NCBI GenBank assembly: GCA_030762895.1 | Contig: CM061063.1 | Coordinates: 218,900,103 to 218,964,102 of the forward strand | Source of the DNA: Sophora flavescens | Taxonomy: Eukaryota; Streptophyta; Magnoliopsida; Fabales; Fabaceae | Direction: 5' to 3' | Length of the DNA: 64,000 nt | Shown here: in pieces, positions 9,713-21,954 of the stretch | Layout of the letters: each line of letters begins with the position of its first letter | How positions within the stretch are numbered: position 1 is the stretch's first letter | The notes under the pieces: model-generated | Databases searched by the model: none | The model's input: only the letters and a program-made list of their open reading frames with translations | What the model was told of the DNA's origin: nothing | Translations under genes and position numbers: made by a program

Positions 9713-10327
9713 TTTGAATGTGGAGACTCTGCGCCATGCATGTTGTGGGTGTGTTGGAGAATCTCACATAATGACCAAAAAAAAAAAAAAACAGAAGGCA
9801 AACTCAAGTGGCACTTCAGTCTACTTATGCTGGACACAATTCAAAGGCCTCTACGATGGATGTGCAGGCTGCTATACGGCTGTATGGATAGTTAACTATC
9901 CTTGACCAACCAATGTGATGGATAGTTAACTTTTTCTTTATAGGATTTTTTTGAGATTATTTCAATTAGTAAAATATTTTTTATTTGAATTTATTTATCA
10001 AATTAAAACAGAATTATGTAAATTTAATAACAATATCAGAATTAAGTATGCAAATACAATAAAATCTATATATACCTCAAATAAAATTTTACAACCACTT
10101 TTAACACTTGGCAACTCTGAGAATAACAATGGAAACAAATGCCACTTGCCTTCGGTTGAGTGACCATGACATCGGTATGCCTCGATTTATATAGGGGAAA
10201 AGGCATAGGGGTTCAAACTTTCAAAAAGGAAAGTCGTACATGTCATGTACGACTTCACTAGAATACAAAATAAAGGTCGCAGACAGCGTACACCTCGTTA
10301 GGTGACTCAAAGAAATGAAATTGACAT
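9713..10327. other. AT-rich spacer with a hairpin
   Basis: No gene seen. A near-perfect inverted repeat, AAGTCGTACATG-T-CATGTACGACTT, lies at 10231-10255. GAAGTCGTACA motifs recur on the other side of the CACTA insertion (19857-19945), so both flanks may belong to one older repeat. Confidence 0.6.
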
Positions 10328-10369
10328 CACTAGTGCACAAAAGGGATTCCACGTCGGTTATTTTTGGCT

Positions 10370-10690
10370 TTCCACATCGGTTTTGAAACTGATGTGGAAA
10401 CGACCGATGTGGTTTATTGCCACTTTACACATCGGTTTTAAAACCGATGTGTAAAGTATATTTTAAACATCGGTTTAATACTAACCGATGTGTAAAATTA
10501 ATTTAGCAATTGATAAGCAGTTGTAAATTTAACTTTCTACATCGGTTTTGCTTAAAACCGATGTGTAAAATTGACTTTCTACATCGGTTTTCTAAAGAAC
10601 CGATGTGTAAAGTTAAATTTACACATCGGTTTTAAGCAAAACCGATGTAGAAAGTTAAATATACACATCGGTTATTGAGAACCGATGTAA
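10370..10690. repeat. CACTA left subterminal inverted repeats
   Basis: About ten copies of TACACATCGGTT and its complement AACCGATGTGTAAA, mostly paired as hairpins around short spacers. In CACTA elements such subterminal motifs are binding sites of the TNPA-type protein. The motif matches the right end at 19330-19775. Confidence 0.9.
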
Positions 10691-11127
10691 AATCTCATTT
10701 TTTTAATCTATTATTTACATTTCAATCATTCCTGTTTTCACTAATGCAGATCAATAAACAAACCAAGCAAGACCCTCGATCAAACAAGAAACAACAACAG
10801 AACACCAAACCAGTTTTGACACAATCATTCAAAAGCAAAACATACTTCATTCAATTTTCTTAGCACACAGCCCAATTAGCTCTTACACATATGGTTAAAA
10901 ATACTCGACATTTCATCAAATGACTAGTGAGCACAGAATCTGAAAACAGAGGGCATCGTGCCTAATTAATTTCGAATGAATGAAAACAACACTTTATCAA
11001 AGCTACATCAAAACACGAGAGAAGAAGAATTGAACCAGACACGAGCACTAATACATATCATCACTCAAAGGTACGTACACTATAGCTAGTATATGATAAG
11101 TTTTTAAACTAACTACATATATACAAA
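10691..11127. other. CACTA internal non-coding sequence
   Basis: AT-rich sequence between the left subterminal repeats and the TNPA/Ulp1 stop codon. It would be 3' UTR and terminator for the - strand genes. No motif is recognised. Confidence 0.5.
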
Positions 11128-14100
11128 CTATGGGTGGTACACTTCAAGAAAGAAAGTTGCCCAACGCCTCTTTATGATGTTGATGTCGAACCAGGACAAT
11201 GGAGATGGATTGTTGAATATATGCAAGTTTAATTGGACAAAAGATTATATCTTTTAAGTAATAAACTAACATAAAACATATAACGAATCTATACTATTAC
11301 TTCTAATTGTGTCAATTAACATTTACCTCACTCCATCTTTCAGTGATCCCTGAGGAGATAATTTCCAACATCCACTGCATCACATAGTAGCCACATTCCC
11401 ATGACCCACGTTGTATACGTGACTACGTACAAATGAAACCCAATTAGAATATGAGGAATTAAATAAAATAGAAATCAATTATTGTACCCACTGCATTTGA
11501 TGCATTTGAACTAATAAATATCTTACGCTGGGAATAATCCATCTGATAGCCCGAGTACGCCTTTCACCACGCCGCATGTGGGATGCATTAATAGACCTAT
11601 CATGACAAAAACATTAATTAAAGTATATATAATAGATTTCAGATAATTAAAACAACTGCATTACTGATTATAAAGTATTTTAACGCTTACGTTTGATGAT
11701 CGTCTTCAGTTCATTCGCGCTTATGTCCCAATGAGCGTAAGAAGACCACGACGTTCATTCTTGGGTACAAGAGCAACAGTTGCCAATGCTTGCTGTATTT
11801 GCGGAACAATTAGTGACTGTAAGTCATATATAGTTATACTTAAATTAATAACCGGTACTTACTTATTGAGATAAGGCGCAAGATAGAATTGATGATCGTC
11901 TCGGGCAAGTATATCACGTATGGTAGTGACCGGGTCTTCTGATGCTAGGAGAACATCACCCTGAATGAACATGGGGTCAATGAACCCATAAAGGGCGAGG
12001 TTACCCTGATCGACTAACATACGATGCAGATACCTAATATATTGGAAAAACATGTTAATTATCATTGTATTTAAAAATTAATTACGTACTTAACTTATAA
12101 ATAAAATGTACTTACGTGCACCAAAACGATATGTGTTCAGAACTGGCCATTTCTTTATTGAGTGCCATCTCCATAAGTTCTTTCTTTGGTATATACAGTT
12201 CACCAGGGCTGGCATCATGTTCCAACGTTACCAATGCTACATCATCCTCCATGGTGACAACCTGTATAGCAAGATCTTTGAAAACATCACCATGGCCAGG
12301 TGCCCCTTTGTCGATCCCCTAAACAACGTAGATATATATTAGTAATCACGGATAATTAAGTTATTTAATTCGTTATGAACTAAATGGTCAAATGAATACC
12401 TTGACAGGAGCAGACATCTCTGGTCTTCCTAGATCCGACCTTTTAGGCACAATATCATTTCCAACATCCTATAACAAATACAAATAAAGCATTATCTTTA
12501 AACAATAATAAATATATTTCAACTATGAATATAGAAAAACACAACTAACCGAATACCTCAGATGCAACAAGAAAGTCACCAGTCTTCTTGGCCGAGAGCA
12601 TGAAGTTACCCTGGGCCAGATCCACTGTTTGAACCTCCTCAGTGGGCACAGGGACTCGAGCATCAGCATCTCGAATAATCTCAACAGACACCCTCAGATG
12701 ATCATCCGGTAATAACCGATGGTGTATGGTATTACCTAACTTATTATATGCCCTACCCAATGCCACTAAGCGGCGATGATGATGATGATCATCAACATAC
12801 AGCTCACACCTATCAGGGTCGTCATCATCATCATCATCATCATCATCATCAGCAGCATCATCATCATTTTCAGGATGATGAGGAGGATCACATGAGCCCT
12901 TAGTGCTCACATGGACAGAGGGTTGGACAGAGGGTTGGACACCGACTGTCATCTGCTGGGACAAAGAAGTAAATATTGCCATCTGCTGGGCAAACTGCTC
13001 GGCCATCTCCTGTCGAAGCTCAGCTGCAATCTCCTGTTTTAGTTGTGCTCTATCTGCAACCGAATCCCTGTGGCATTGGTGTGAAGATGAACCATGGTAT
13101 TGGCGAATGCCGACTCCCGATCCAACACCAATGACACGGCCGGGTGGTCCGGTTTACCGATGGCGATAGATAAGATATCATTGCGTCCTCTAGGAACAAA
13201 GGTTCCTTGGGTTAGCTGATCATCCAAGGCATCCTATCACATAAAAATATCAGGTCACATTACAATTCGGTAACAATCTTAAAATGACAATTACAACAAA
13301 CTATACTTACAATCCTCTCAGCTACTTGGCGGGCCTCCTCGGATGTATATTATCCCGTTTTTCTTTGTCGGCCCCTCTTCCATGAACGATGGCGTGGGGG
13401 TGGAGGTGGATCAACAACCTCTGGAAGATTTTCAGCATTAGGATCCGCCTGAGATGCTGCCTCGCGACGTGCTTTCTTTTCCTCTTCAACCATTTTCTTA
13501 ACAAGCTTTTTATATCCCCCACGAGACATGACATGGGGGTAGACATTCTTGCTTTGGTTTTCCTGCCCCTTTTTCCTCTTCTCCTGTTATAAATAAAAGA
13601 CAATTAAATTACATAAGTAAATGAAATTAATGCAATTACATAAATTTAGAGACAAATCAAATAAGTTAACCTCGAAAAGCTCGGGATCATGTCGGCTCTG
13701 AACAAAGCGATCCCACGTCGCCTTGTCAAGAAACGGATACACCTCAAGTGGGTTCTTTTTTACTTTTTGGACCGAATATATAGTATCCGCCCAGTCGGCC
13801 TTAAAACCCCTCCAACGCTCTCCAAAGATACTTCAAAAACGCTTCTTCATAGCGTATGTATCCTGGTATGTCAAATGTCAACTACATTAAGACCAAAAGA
13901 ATCAACGAATTCTTGTATGATATTATTAAGATAAAAATAAAGTAGATACGAGACAAACACAGGACGTAGAAGTATAAATACCAGAATACTCTCCCATATC
14001 TCTGCTCCTTCACGTCCGCCGGTACATCTCTCCACCTATCAATGAGTATACTAGGCCTGTTCCTAGCAAGGGTCGCCACAAAACTCGGTAAACTGATCTT

Positions 14101-14287
14101 CCATTGGCCCAATAGGTTTGAGGTTATCATCAAAATCTACTATTATCCTCTGATTTGACCCACGGTTGGCGGTCAAATGCCTCATCCGTGTGGCACGTCT
14201 ACCCTTTCTACTGGTAGACGGGGTCTCGACCCGCCTGCATGAAGGAGGTGTATCCTCATGATCAGCCATGTATACCTGTTTAAACAC
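11128..14287 (-). pseudogene. CACTA second gene: TNPA-like protein with Ulp1/C48 peptidase-like C-terminus
   Basis: A multi-exon - strand gene starting near 14287. In order: a basic N-terminus (RKGRRATRM), FVATLARNRPSILIDRWRDV (about 14090-14030), LEVYPFLDKATWDRFVQSR (about 13755-13695), NVYPHVMSRGGYKKLVKK (about 13555-13490), then KRGRQRKTG just before a stop, DDQLTQGTFVPRGRNDI (about 13227-13175), an Asp-rich run from GAT repeats (about 12870-12770), and CELYVDD. The C-terminal exons resemble Ulp1 SUMO proteases: KHWQLLLLYPRMNVVVFL-like residues (about 11800-11740) and GSWECGYYVMQWMLE (about 11415-11370) with the putative catalytic Cys. The stop is at 11128-11130 after RRWATFFLEVYHP. Frame changes near 14090, 13370 and 13150 indicate decay, although some could be missed introns. 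Confidence 0.78.
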
Positions 14288-14418
14288 AAAACAAAAAAAA
14301 AACTTGTTAGTATGTCGGGATAAATATCAAACATAACTTATAAATATCGATCAACGTACATAAACATAACTTATAAATATCAACGTAAACACATAATATG
14401 CCAAACTTGATGGTAATA

Positions 14419-17400
14419 TCAAACTAAACTTACTTTGTGGTCAATTAGTAAAGTTCTCCCATAACCCTTCTTGGTGATCATTACGAGTAGCATGTACATC
14501 ATCCACTTCATTTTCCTCATTGAAATTAGGCACTCGTGTTGAGAAAGAAGGAGTATCGAAATATCAAGAGTTGAATCGTGATTTCCCTCACTACCGTTAT
14601 ACATGTTTTTTCCCCGGAGAACCACTGACCACCTTTTGTTAGAAGGATCACGGATATAAAACACTTGTTTTGCTTGGGATGCCATGATGAAAGGTTCCTC
14701 TTTATTACCTACCTTACTAAGGTCCACCAATTTGAATCCTAACTCATCGGTTTGCACACCATTGTTTCTTGTCGACCCACCGACATTTAAAAACAGTACT
14801 CTAAACTTCGTGTAATCAACCTCCCATATCTCTTCAATGATTCCAAAGTATGAAACTGATGCCATAACAGGGTTTTTATCTTTCGAACTAGAGAAATGCA
14901 TGGACTCAGCGACGACCATAACCCCACTGTTTTGCATAGTACTTTTGTCATCCTGGGACTTTGTATAGAAGGAAAACTTATTGATATCGTACCCACTCCA
15001 GCATATGACATCAAAGTTAGGCCCCTGTGCTAGCCATTTTAATGTAGCGAAGCAGTACCATCCTTTGCAATTTTTTTCTTTAAACCAGTTCAAGAAAGTC
15101 TTGTTATGCTTGTTCAAACACCATTTTTCATTCATTCTAGGGTAAGTTTCATTGATAATGCTTTTATGCTCACATAAGTATGGTTCAACCTCATCGTTGT
15201 TATTCAATATATACAAATGTGCTTGAAGCACTTCCTCCCGATCCATGCTCTTAACAAAGGATACCTCGTGTACCCTTACCATCATATCTTCCTTCGTGAC
15301 GAGACTTGAAAGCCCTACAGGTTCCGCTTCCGACATGTAGTCCGTACAAAACTCAATAGCTTCTTCTGCAACATACCTTTCAACAATAGATGCTTCGGGA
15401 CGGTGTGGATTTTTCATATATCCTTTCGGGATCTTCATGTATCGCTCAACCGGGTACATCCACCTTAAATAAACGGGACCGCACAATCTAATCTCCCTCA
15501 CTAGATGAACAATCAAATGAACCATGATGTCAAAAAATGAAGGTGGAAAATACATCTCCAATTGGCACAATACAATGGCTGCCTCATTTTCCAACTCATC
15601 CAAATTTTTAGTGTCAATGACCTTGCTACATATAGCATTGAAGAATAAGCATAACCTAGTAATGGCATGTCCGACTTTTTTAGGCAATATGTCACGAATG
15701 GCCACCTGGTAGTAGTTGTTGCATCAAGACATGACAATCATGAGACTTTAAGCCAACTAATTTGAGATCTTTCATTGAGACAAGTCTTCCGATATTTGAA
15801 GAGTAACCCCGTGGCACTTTGACTCCCCGTAGACATTCACGAAAACTTCTTTTCTCTTTTTTTGATAAAGTATGACATACTGGGGGCAAATAAGTCTTCT
15901 TATCCCCCACTTTAAGTGGAGCTAACTGCTCTCGTATACCCATCGCAACTAGATCCAGACGAGCATTCACACCATCCTTTGTCTTGCCTTGAATGTTGAG
16001 AAGCGTTCCGATTAAACTGTCACACACATTTTTCTCTACATGCATCACATCAATACAATGTCTTACATCAAGCTTGCACCAAGATATGGAAGATCAAAGA
16101 AGATCGACCTCTTCTTCCATATTTTCTTCTCTCGTAGCCTTCTCCCGGGTCTTCCCATAGATAACATTAGTGTTGTTCACCCTTTCATAAACTTGCTCTC
16201 CAGTCAAGGCCACCGGAGCAATTTCATTCTCCGGAAGTCCATTGAAAGCTTTCCTCAATCTACGATAAGGATGATTACGTCGGAGAAATCTCCGATGCCC
16301 AAGGTAGACCGTCTTCCTTCCATGTTGCAGTTGATGGTAACATGTGCCTTCTTCACATATTGGACATGCTTTATGCCCCTTAACACTATACCCACACAGG
16401 TTCCCGTATCTTTGGAAAGTCATTGATGGTGCAAAATAACATGGCACGCAATCTGAATGTCTCACGGCAATACCCGTCGATCACATCAACGCCTTCATCC
16501 CACATCATTCTCAAGTCTTCAATCAAGGGACTCAGATAAACATCAATATCATTTCCTGGCTGTTTAGGACCAAAATCATCATACTTAACATAATGTATTT
16601 GCGCTTCATGCACAACCAAGGAGACAGGTTGTAAATTACAAGGAGAACATGCCATGAACTATGAATACTACTTAAGTTTCCATATGGATTCATTCCATCG
16701 GTAGCAAGTCCAAGCCTGAGGTTTCTAGGCTCATTGCCGAAATCCGGAAACAAACTATCAATTCTCTTCCATTGCAAAGAATCGGCCGGATGGCGAAGCT
16801 GTCCATCACACTTCCTCTCATCTGCATGCCATCTAATGTTCTTTGCGTCATTTACATTAGCAAACAATCGCTTGAACCGCGGAATCACAGGAAGATACCA
16901 TAACACCTTCGCAGGAGGACCTTTGGTGACCACATCACAACTAGAATCACCATCCTTCACTTTGTAGCGTGATACCCCACACCCGGGGCACTCGTGCATC
17001 TCTTCAAACTCTTTCCTGTACAATATGCAATCATTGGGGCAAGCGTGTATTTTCTTATACTCCATACCCATCGGACACAATATCTTCTTCGCCTCATAGT
17101 TTCGAGATGGCAATGTGTTGCCTTCTGGAAGCATTTCTTTCAACAACTCAAGCAATTCAGTAAAGTTTTTATCGCTCCACCCATTTCTCGCCTTCACATT
17201 GAACAATCTTAACACCGCTGACAACCGTGTGAAATTAGTGCACCCGGATACAAAGCCACTTGCGCATCACTGCACAAAGTATCATACACATGTGCGCGCC
17301 GAAAAGACTCTTGCCCAACATCACGGATCATGTCCTCTAGTCCATCGTCCATTTCCACGTCATCAACTTCCTCTCTATCCGACACCCTCGACCTGTCTAA

Positions 17401-17634
17401 CGATTCACCATGGCATATCCATGTTGTATAACTCTTGCAAATCCCCTCACAAATAAGATGATCACGTATCTCCTCAGCTTCTAGTCGTCTCTCATTCAAA
17501 CAGTTAACACAAGGACAATAAAACCTTCCGTTACCACTATCAGGAGCATTTGTTTTTGCAAACTGTAGAAAATCTTCCACTCCATTCTCATACTCATCAC
17601 TTGTCCGTCTAGCATTCATCCAACCGCGATCCAT
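14419..17634 (-). pseudogene. CACTA TNP2-type transposase
   Basis: TNP2 is the transposase of plant CACTA elements and cuts at the ends. The start at 17634 (MDRGWMNARRTSDEYENG) opens a transposase-associated zinc-binding domain with CPCVNC. The TNP2 core follows: LCPMGMEYKKIHACPNDCI, ECPGCGVSRYK, DGMNPYGNLSS, PGNDIDVYLSPLIEDLRMMW, CTINDFP and KGHKACPICEEGT. Then come MMHVEKNVCDSLIGTLLN (from 16048), a DUF4218-like region (MYFPPSFFDIMVHLIVHLV, about 15550) and a C-terminal DUF4216-like region (about 14900-14640). At least four frame breaks occur (near 17220, 16560, 16080 and 15700), so no full-length protein can be made. Confidence 0.9.
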
Positions 17635-18049
17635 GACTAAACCAATACCTTCGTACTTAGTCCAACATATTCATCAACCACTTCTTATGACAGGTATGGC
17701 CCTATCCCATTCGAGAAGAAACTTTTTCAACATTCGGTTAACAGTTAGTCCTTAACTCTCATGCTCATACTCGACAAAATTTCGGCATCATTTCCCTGCG
17801 GTCTCCGACGTACACTACTTGAACGCGATGACATCCACCACGATAAAGTATGCACCCGGAGAACGAAAGGAAATGTATCAATCCGAACTTTCATCAAGTA
17901 TATAACATTAGAACCAATGAATAACTATTTTAACTGAATTAAGAAAAAGTTTTTTCCCAAACTGTCCAACTTTGGACAATTCAAGATCCAACACAATGAG
18001 CGGTACATTAAGCACGTACACGTACGCTCATTAGTATTGCATCTCAAAC
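17635..18049. other. CACTA transposase upstream region
   Basis: Sequence immediately 5' of the - strand transposase start, expected to hold its leader and promoter. I recognise no clear TATA box or other motif. Confidence 0.4.
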
Positions 18050-18720
18050 GAGAAACTAAGGCTTTACTATTATGTAGCTTGCATGAAGATGGGGCTTGAA
18101 AAGTGAAGAAAATTAGCCAAACAGAGCCCTTCACGGCCTAGCCTTGAAAGCCATCACGGCCGTGATCGAGTATAGCTTAAAAGAAAGAATGGGAAAGTCG
18201 AATCTGGTCACGGCCATCCCGTGATGCCCATCACGGCCGTGACATGTCACCGTACCAGCACCCTCACAAAGTGAACGATCACGGCCTAGCCGTGATGGTG
18301 GTCAAGGCCGTGATGCACCAACCAACTGGAAGCAACCTCCAAGGCGTGAACCTATCACGGCCTGGCCGTGATGGCCATCACGGCCGTGACATGCCAACTG
18401 AACCAGACCCTCACAGGCAGAACTGATCACGGCCTAGCCGTGATGGTGGTCACGGCCGTGACAGACAACCAGTAATGTAACCTCCAAGGCAGAACCTGTC
18501 ACGGCCTGGCCGTGATGGCCATCACGGCCGTGACATGCCAACTGAACTAGACCCTCACAGGCAGAACTGATCACGGCCTAGCCGTGATGGTGGTCACGGC
18601 CATGACAGAACAACCAGTAAAGGGAAAAAGGGAAAAAGGACCTGGGAACTCCAAATGGTGTCTTTCTAAGACCTTCCCTATCTATATCTTCCCCAAGACC
18701 CAGCAGCAAAACCTTCACAG
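18050..18720 (+). repeat. Athila-LTR-derived palindromic tandem repeat inside the CACTA element
   Basis: 18070-18130 resembles 1632-1690 of the Athila-like LTR (TTGCATGAAGA, GAGCCAAACAGA-type boxes). The palindromic block is then expanded to about three units of 144-147 bp, with starts near 18209, 18356 and 18500. Each unit has two hairpin cores, one around CCGTGATGGCCATCACGG (a perfect palindrome) and one around GCCTAGCCGTGATGGTGGTC. The block lies between the transposase start and the right terminus, so it has become part of the CACTA upstream region. Confidence 0.85.
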
Positions 18721-19329
18721 CATCTTCAAAAGAATTGAAGCTCTATCCCTTTCTTCCAGAAACCCCACATCACCACAACCATATCATACATTAGGAGACA
18801 GAGATAGAACTATAAACAAAAAAGTAAAAGAAAAATACCTTTCACGCCTTGAGAGACAGAGATGGGAGGGAGAAGCAGAAGCAGAAGCGGAGGCAGAAGC
18901 GGAGGCCGCGCGTTAGCAGAGGAGATGAGTACCGTGCAATGCTGGTAGAAAAAAAAACGAAACAACATAACAGGGATGCTCATAAAAGAACAAAACATAA
19001 CCATCCAGCTCCAACAACAGCAAAATCCATTACCCATACACATCAGTGAATGAACCACAACAACAAACTGAACAAAGTGAATACTGGAGAATGAAGCAAG
19101 GTGAAGGGAAAGTGAAGCAAAGTAAAATGGAGGAAGCACTCACCAGAGAATGAAGCAATGGCGGCAAGCGGTCAGAGCGAGGTGAGGGCGAGCTTCCTAA
19201 CGAAAAGGTAAAGCACAAGGTGAGGAATGAACTCGAGCAAAGGGTGTTTTTTTTTTTAGGGTTCAAAGAAAACTCGAAACTGAAGAATGGAGGGATAGCG
19301 TGCGGAACAGAATAAAAATTGGCAATATT
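18721..19329. other. CACTA right internal sequence
   Basis: A purine-rich stretch with GAAGCAGAAGCGGAGGCAG-type repeats at about 18868-18905, otherwise non-coding. The frames that span it are compositional. It ends where the right subterminal repeats begin. Confidence 0.5.
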
Positions 19330-19790
19330 ACACATCGGTTATGCCATAAACCGATGTGGTTAACCATATTATACACATCGGTTATCCTGAAACCGATGTG
19401 TAAACCTTAAACTTTTTATTCCCAATTTTTTTTTTAAAATTTTATACATCGGTTATTCAAAACCGATGTGTAAAAGTAAAATTTTAATTTCTATTTTTTT
19501 TATTTATAATTTTATACATCGGTTATCAAGAAACTGATGTTGTTAATCACAATTTTACACATCGGTTCATTTAGAACCGATGTTGAATGTTAAAAATTCT
19601 GACTTTAAATTTTTTTTATTTTAATTTTAAACATCGGTTATAAATAACCGATGTGGAAACGTTTTACACATCGGTTATTCTCTAAACCGATGTGTAATAC
19701 TTTGGTTTTAATTTCAAAAATGCCACCGCCTCGTTTTACACATCGGTTTCTAATAAACCGATGTGTAAACTCCGATGTAGAATCCCTTTT
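19330..19790. repeat. CACTA right subterminal inverted repeats
   Basis: About twelve copies of ACATCGGTTA or AACCGATGTGTAAA in hairpin pairs, matching the left subterminal region at 10370-10690. Confidence 0.9.
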
Positions 19791-19804
19791 CTGCACTAGT
19801 GCAT

Positions 19805-20231
19805 GCAAAATCGTATTTCTTGTCTACGACTCTCTCAAAACTTAAAAAAAAAAAAAAGAAGTCGTACATATCAAGTGCGACTTCTATTATTTTATAATAA
19901 AAGTCAAAAAATGAAGTCGTACACAGCATATATGACTTTGAAGTCGTATATCTATATACCACTTACCCCAGTAAATACTTTGGATAATTTACAAAAGAAA
20001 TTGGTCAAAAAGCCCATGAATGCACTAGTTCTAACTTCAAACAGTCATATGTTAAGATACAAAAAAAAAATCGTAGTTTAATGTACCTACCTATTTTTTT
20101 TTGGCGACAAAATGTTCCTAACTAATTTGAAGTATAAAAACTAAAAAATTCTATCTGATGCCCAAAAATTGCTTTTAGTGAATGTGCCTATGTCCCAAAC
20201 AATCATATTTTTTTTATGAGCTAAAAACAAT

Positions 20232-20233
<2 letters not shown>
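19805..20233. other. Spacer right of the CACTA element
   Basis: Contains GAAGTCGTACA motifs (about 19857, 19912, 19940), partly paired with GCGACTTC, and poly(A) runs. This is probably the other half of the repeat into which the CACTA element inserted. No gene. Confidence 0.5.
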
Positions 20234-20294
<61 letters not shown>

Positions 20295-20315
20295 GTGTGT
20301 GTGTGTGTGTGTGTG
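20234..20315. repeat. (TA)n-(TG)n microsatellite
   Basis: About 29 TA units (20234-20291) followed directly by about 12 TG units. Confidence 0.97.
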
Positions 20316-20904
20316 GCCTAGAGTTTTCTTATTTGATTGTCCATCTTTAATTTTTGCTTTCTAATTAATTATTTCAAAAACTCAAAATATATATTTTAAT
20401 TTTTTTTTCATAATTTTTATCACATAATTAAAATTTTCAATTTCTTTTGATCAAAATAGTTGTTAAATTTGCTAAATATCTGTTTTCTCACCGTTTTAAT
20501 TATTACTTGTATCGATTTGGTACTCTTGTCGGATGCCATCACTTAACAGTACACCGTTGGGTGGAAATACGATCTATAACTTAAAATGAGTATATATATG
20601 GAGAATGCTAACTGATACCCTTAGGATATTAATTACGAAATCAAAAAAAAATAAGTTTATATGTGAAGTTGTATATTTATTGTTTTGAGATCCGGCAAAT
20701 TTAGTTTTCTCATAAAACATTGCTTTTTTTTTTTTGGAATTCTTAATCAATGGTCTTACTATTATGAGAAATACAAACAATGAATATCGCTAAGCACGTG
20801 GTCGAATTAGAATTCATGTGCAGCCAAATAGAGGACATGACAACGGGAGAAAGTGACGAATAGCGTGAGTGACGCGACGAGGCAGCAAGACCAATCAGGA
20901 GTGG
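20316..20904. other. AT-rich spacer
   Basis: No gene or repeat recognised. GC content rises around 20815-20900, where the KTI-type upstream sequence begins. Confidence 0.5.
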
Positions 20905-21915
20905 ACCACTTTATCAAAGAAGCAAGGAAACGAGTTTTGAAATGTGCGATGGAGAACGATGAGAGTATTATTTGTCGTTTATTAACATAACAGTACACGG
21001 TATGGTCACGTGATGTGTGAGGACCGCAGGATCTAACCTATTCAGCCAATAATGGAATGTACGATGGAGAACTGTGATTGTGAAGTGGTGGCTTCATGTG
21101 TAATGCAAGTTTACTCAATGGTGGTATGGGGGTGGTGACAATGAAGAAAGGTGAGGGTGGAGAGTGGGGGAAGACGAAATAATGAGTCAAAATCCAGGAT
21201 GCTTAAATGCACCAATTTAGAAGGGTGTGGTGTGCATAATATAAGCTAAGGCACCTTATTTAGTGTGGTTAAGCGGCAACAATGTAAACACAATTAACCT
21301 TATTTTGGAATCCTCTATATATATTCTTCAAAAGTAATTAGGTGGCGTTTGGAAGAGCTTATTTAAGCTCCTTTTGACTTATCTGATGACATAAGTTCTT
21401 ATGCAGTGTGTTTGGCAGAGCTTATAAAAATAACTTATGCCATCCCATAAGGAGTTTTTGACTTATTTTCATAAGTCACTGGGAGAAGCTTATGAAATTA
21501 TTCGTGTTTTTCACTATTCGAATCCTCTCATGTCTCTTTCTTTCTTTTTCTTTCTTTAAGCGCTTATGGCATAAGCTCTCATGCGATAAGGTCTTATGTG
21601 ATAAGCTCTTAATTAAGTTATTTACCCAAACGCACCCTTAATCAACAAGCAAGTAATCAAAAGAACTCTATGTCTTTCAAAAAAAGTAATCGGCAAACTT
21701 GGGGTGTTGCATAGTACACTTATTACACATACTTTGTAAGTTCCTGAAAACTTCAGTGTTGTTAGCCATTGTTCTTTATCACTCAGTGCTCCCCATATAG
21801 TCCACAACGTAAAGTCTACAAAGCTAAATAAGAAAACTTCGGTGAATTTGAACCCAATATACTATCATCCACTGTGCATCATTGAATTGCATCATATATA
21901 TCTCCACTATAAATA
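20905..21915 (+). promoter_or_regulatory. KTI-B promoter, split by inserted DNA
   Basis: TATA box TATAAATA at 21908-21915, 40 bp before the ATG. Homology to the KTI-A promoter occurs in two blocks, 20910-21050 (including a G-box CACGTG at 21007-21012) and 21855-21954. The roughly 800 bp between them have no counterpart in KTI-A and contain a MITE. The conserved G-box is thus about 900 bp from the TATA box here, compared with about 105 bp in KTI-A. Confidence 0.75.
21341..21637. mobile_element. Tourist-like MITE (297 bp)
   Basis: Terminal inverted repeats GGTGGCGTTTGG and CCAAACGCACCC are flanked by TTA on both sides (21338-21340, 21638-21640), the target duplication of PIF/Harbinger elements. 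Inside are inverted GAGCTTAT/ATAAGCTC segments and no coding capacity. Confidence 0.82.
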
Positions 21916-21954
21916 CATAATCCAGGTTTGCTCCTTTCATAGCCAGCATAAGAA

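Larger units (their letters stand above)
10328..19801 (-). mobile_element. CACTA (En/Spm) DNA transposon, full length 9474 bp
   Basis: The ends are inverted copies: CACTAGTGCACAAAAGGGAT at 10328 and the complement of ATCCCTTTTCTGCACTAGTG ending at 19801. They are flanked by the 3-bp target duplication CAT (10325-10327, 19802-19804), the size diagnostic for CACTA elements. Subterminal regions carry dense ACATCGGTT/AACCGATGT repeats. Two genes on the - strand encode a TNP2 transposase (17634-14419) and a TNPA-like/Ulp1-like protein (14287-11128). Both carry frameshifts. The ends are intact, so it could in principle be moved by a transposase supplied in trans. It inserted between the two copies of the KTI duplication. 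Confidence 0.95.

Noticed and set aside
18209..18640. CRISPR-like array or centromeric satellite
   Set aside because: The units are 144-147 bp, few in number, palindromic and derived from an Athila LTR; the DNA is from a plant.
18584..19335. Frames with Glu-Ala or Leu-Pro repeats at 18584-19335
   Set aside because: They arise from GAAGCAGAAGCG-type simple sequence and poly-purine stretches in the CACTA element.
20182..20364. 60-codon frame across the TA/TG microsatellite
   Set aside because: Low-complexity Ile-Tyr and Val-Cys repeats only.
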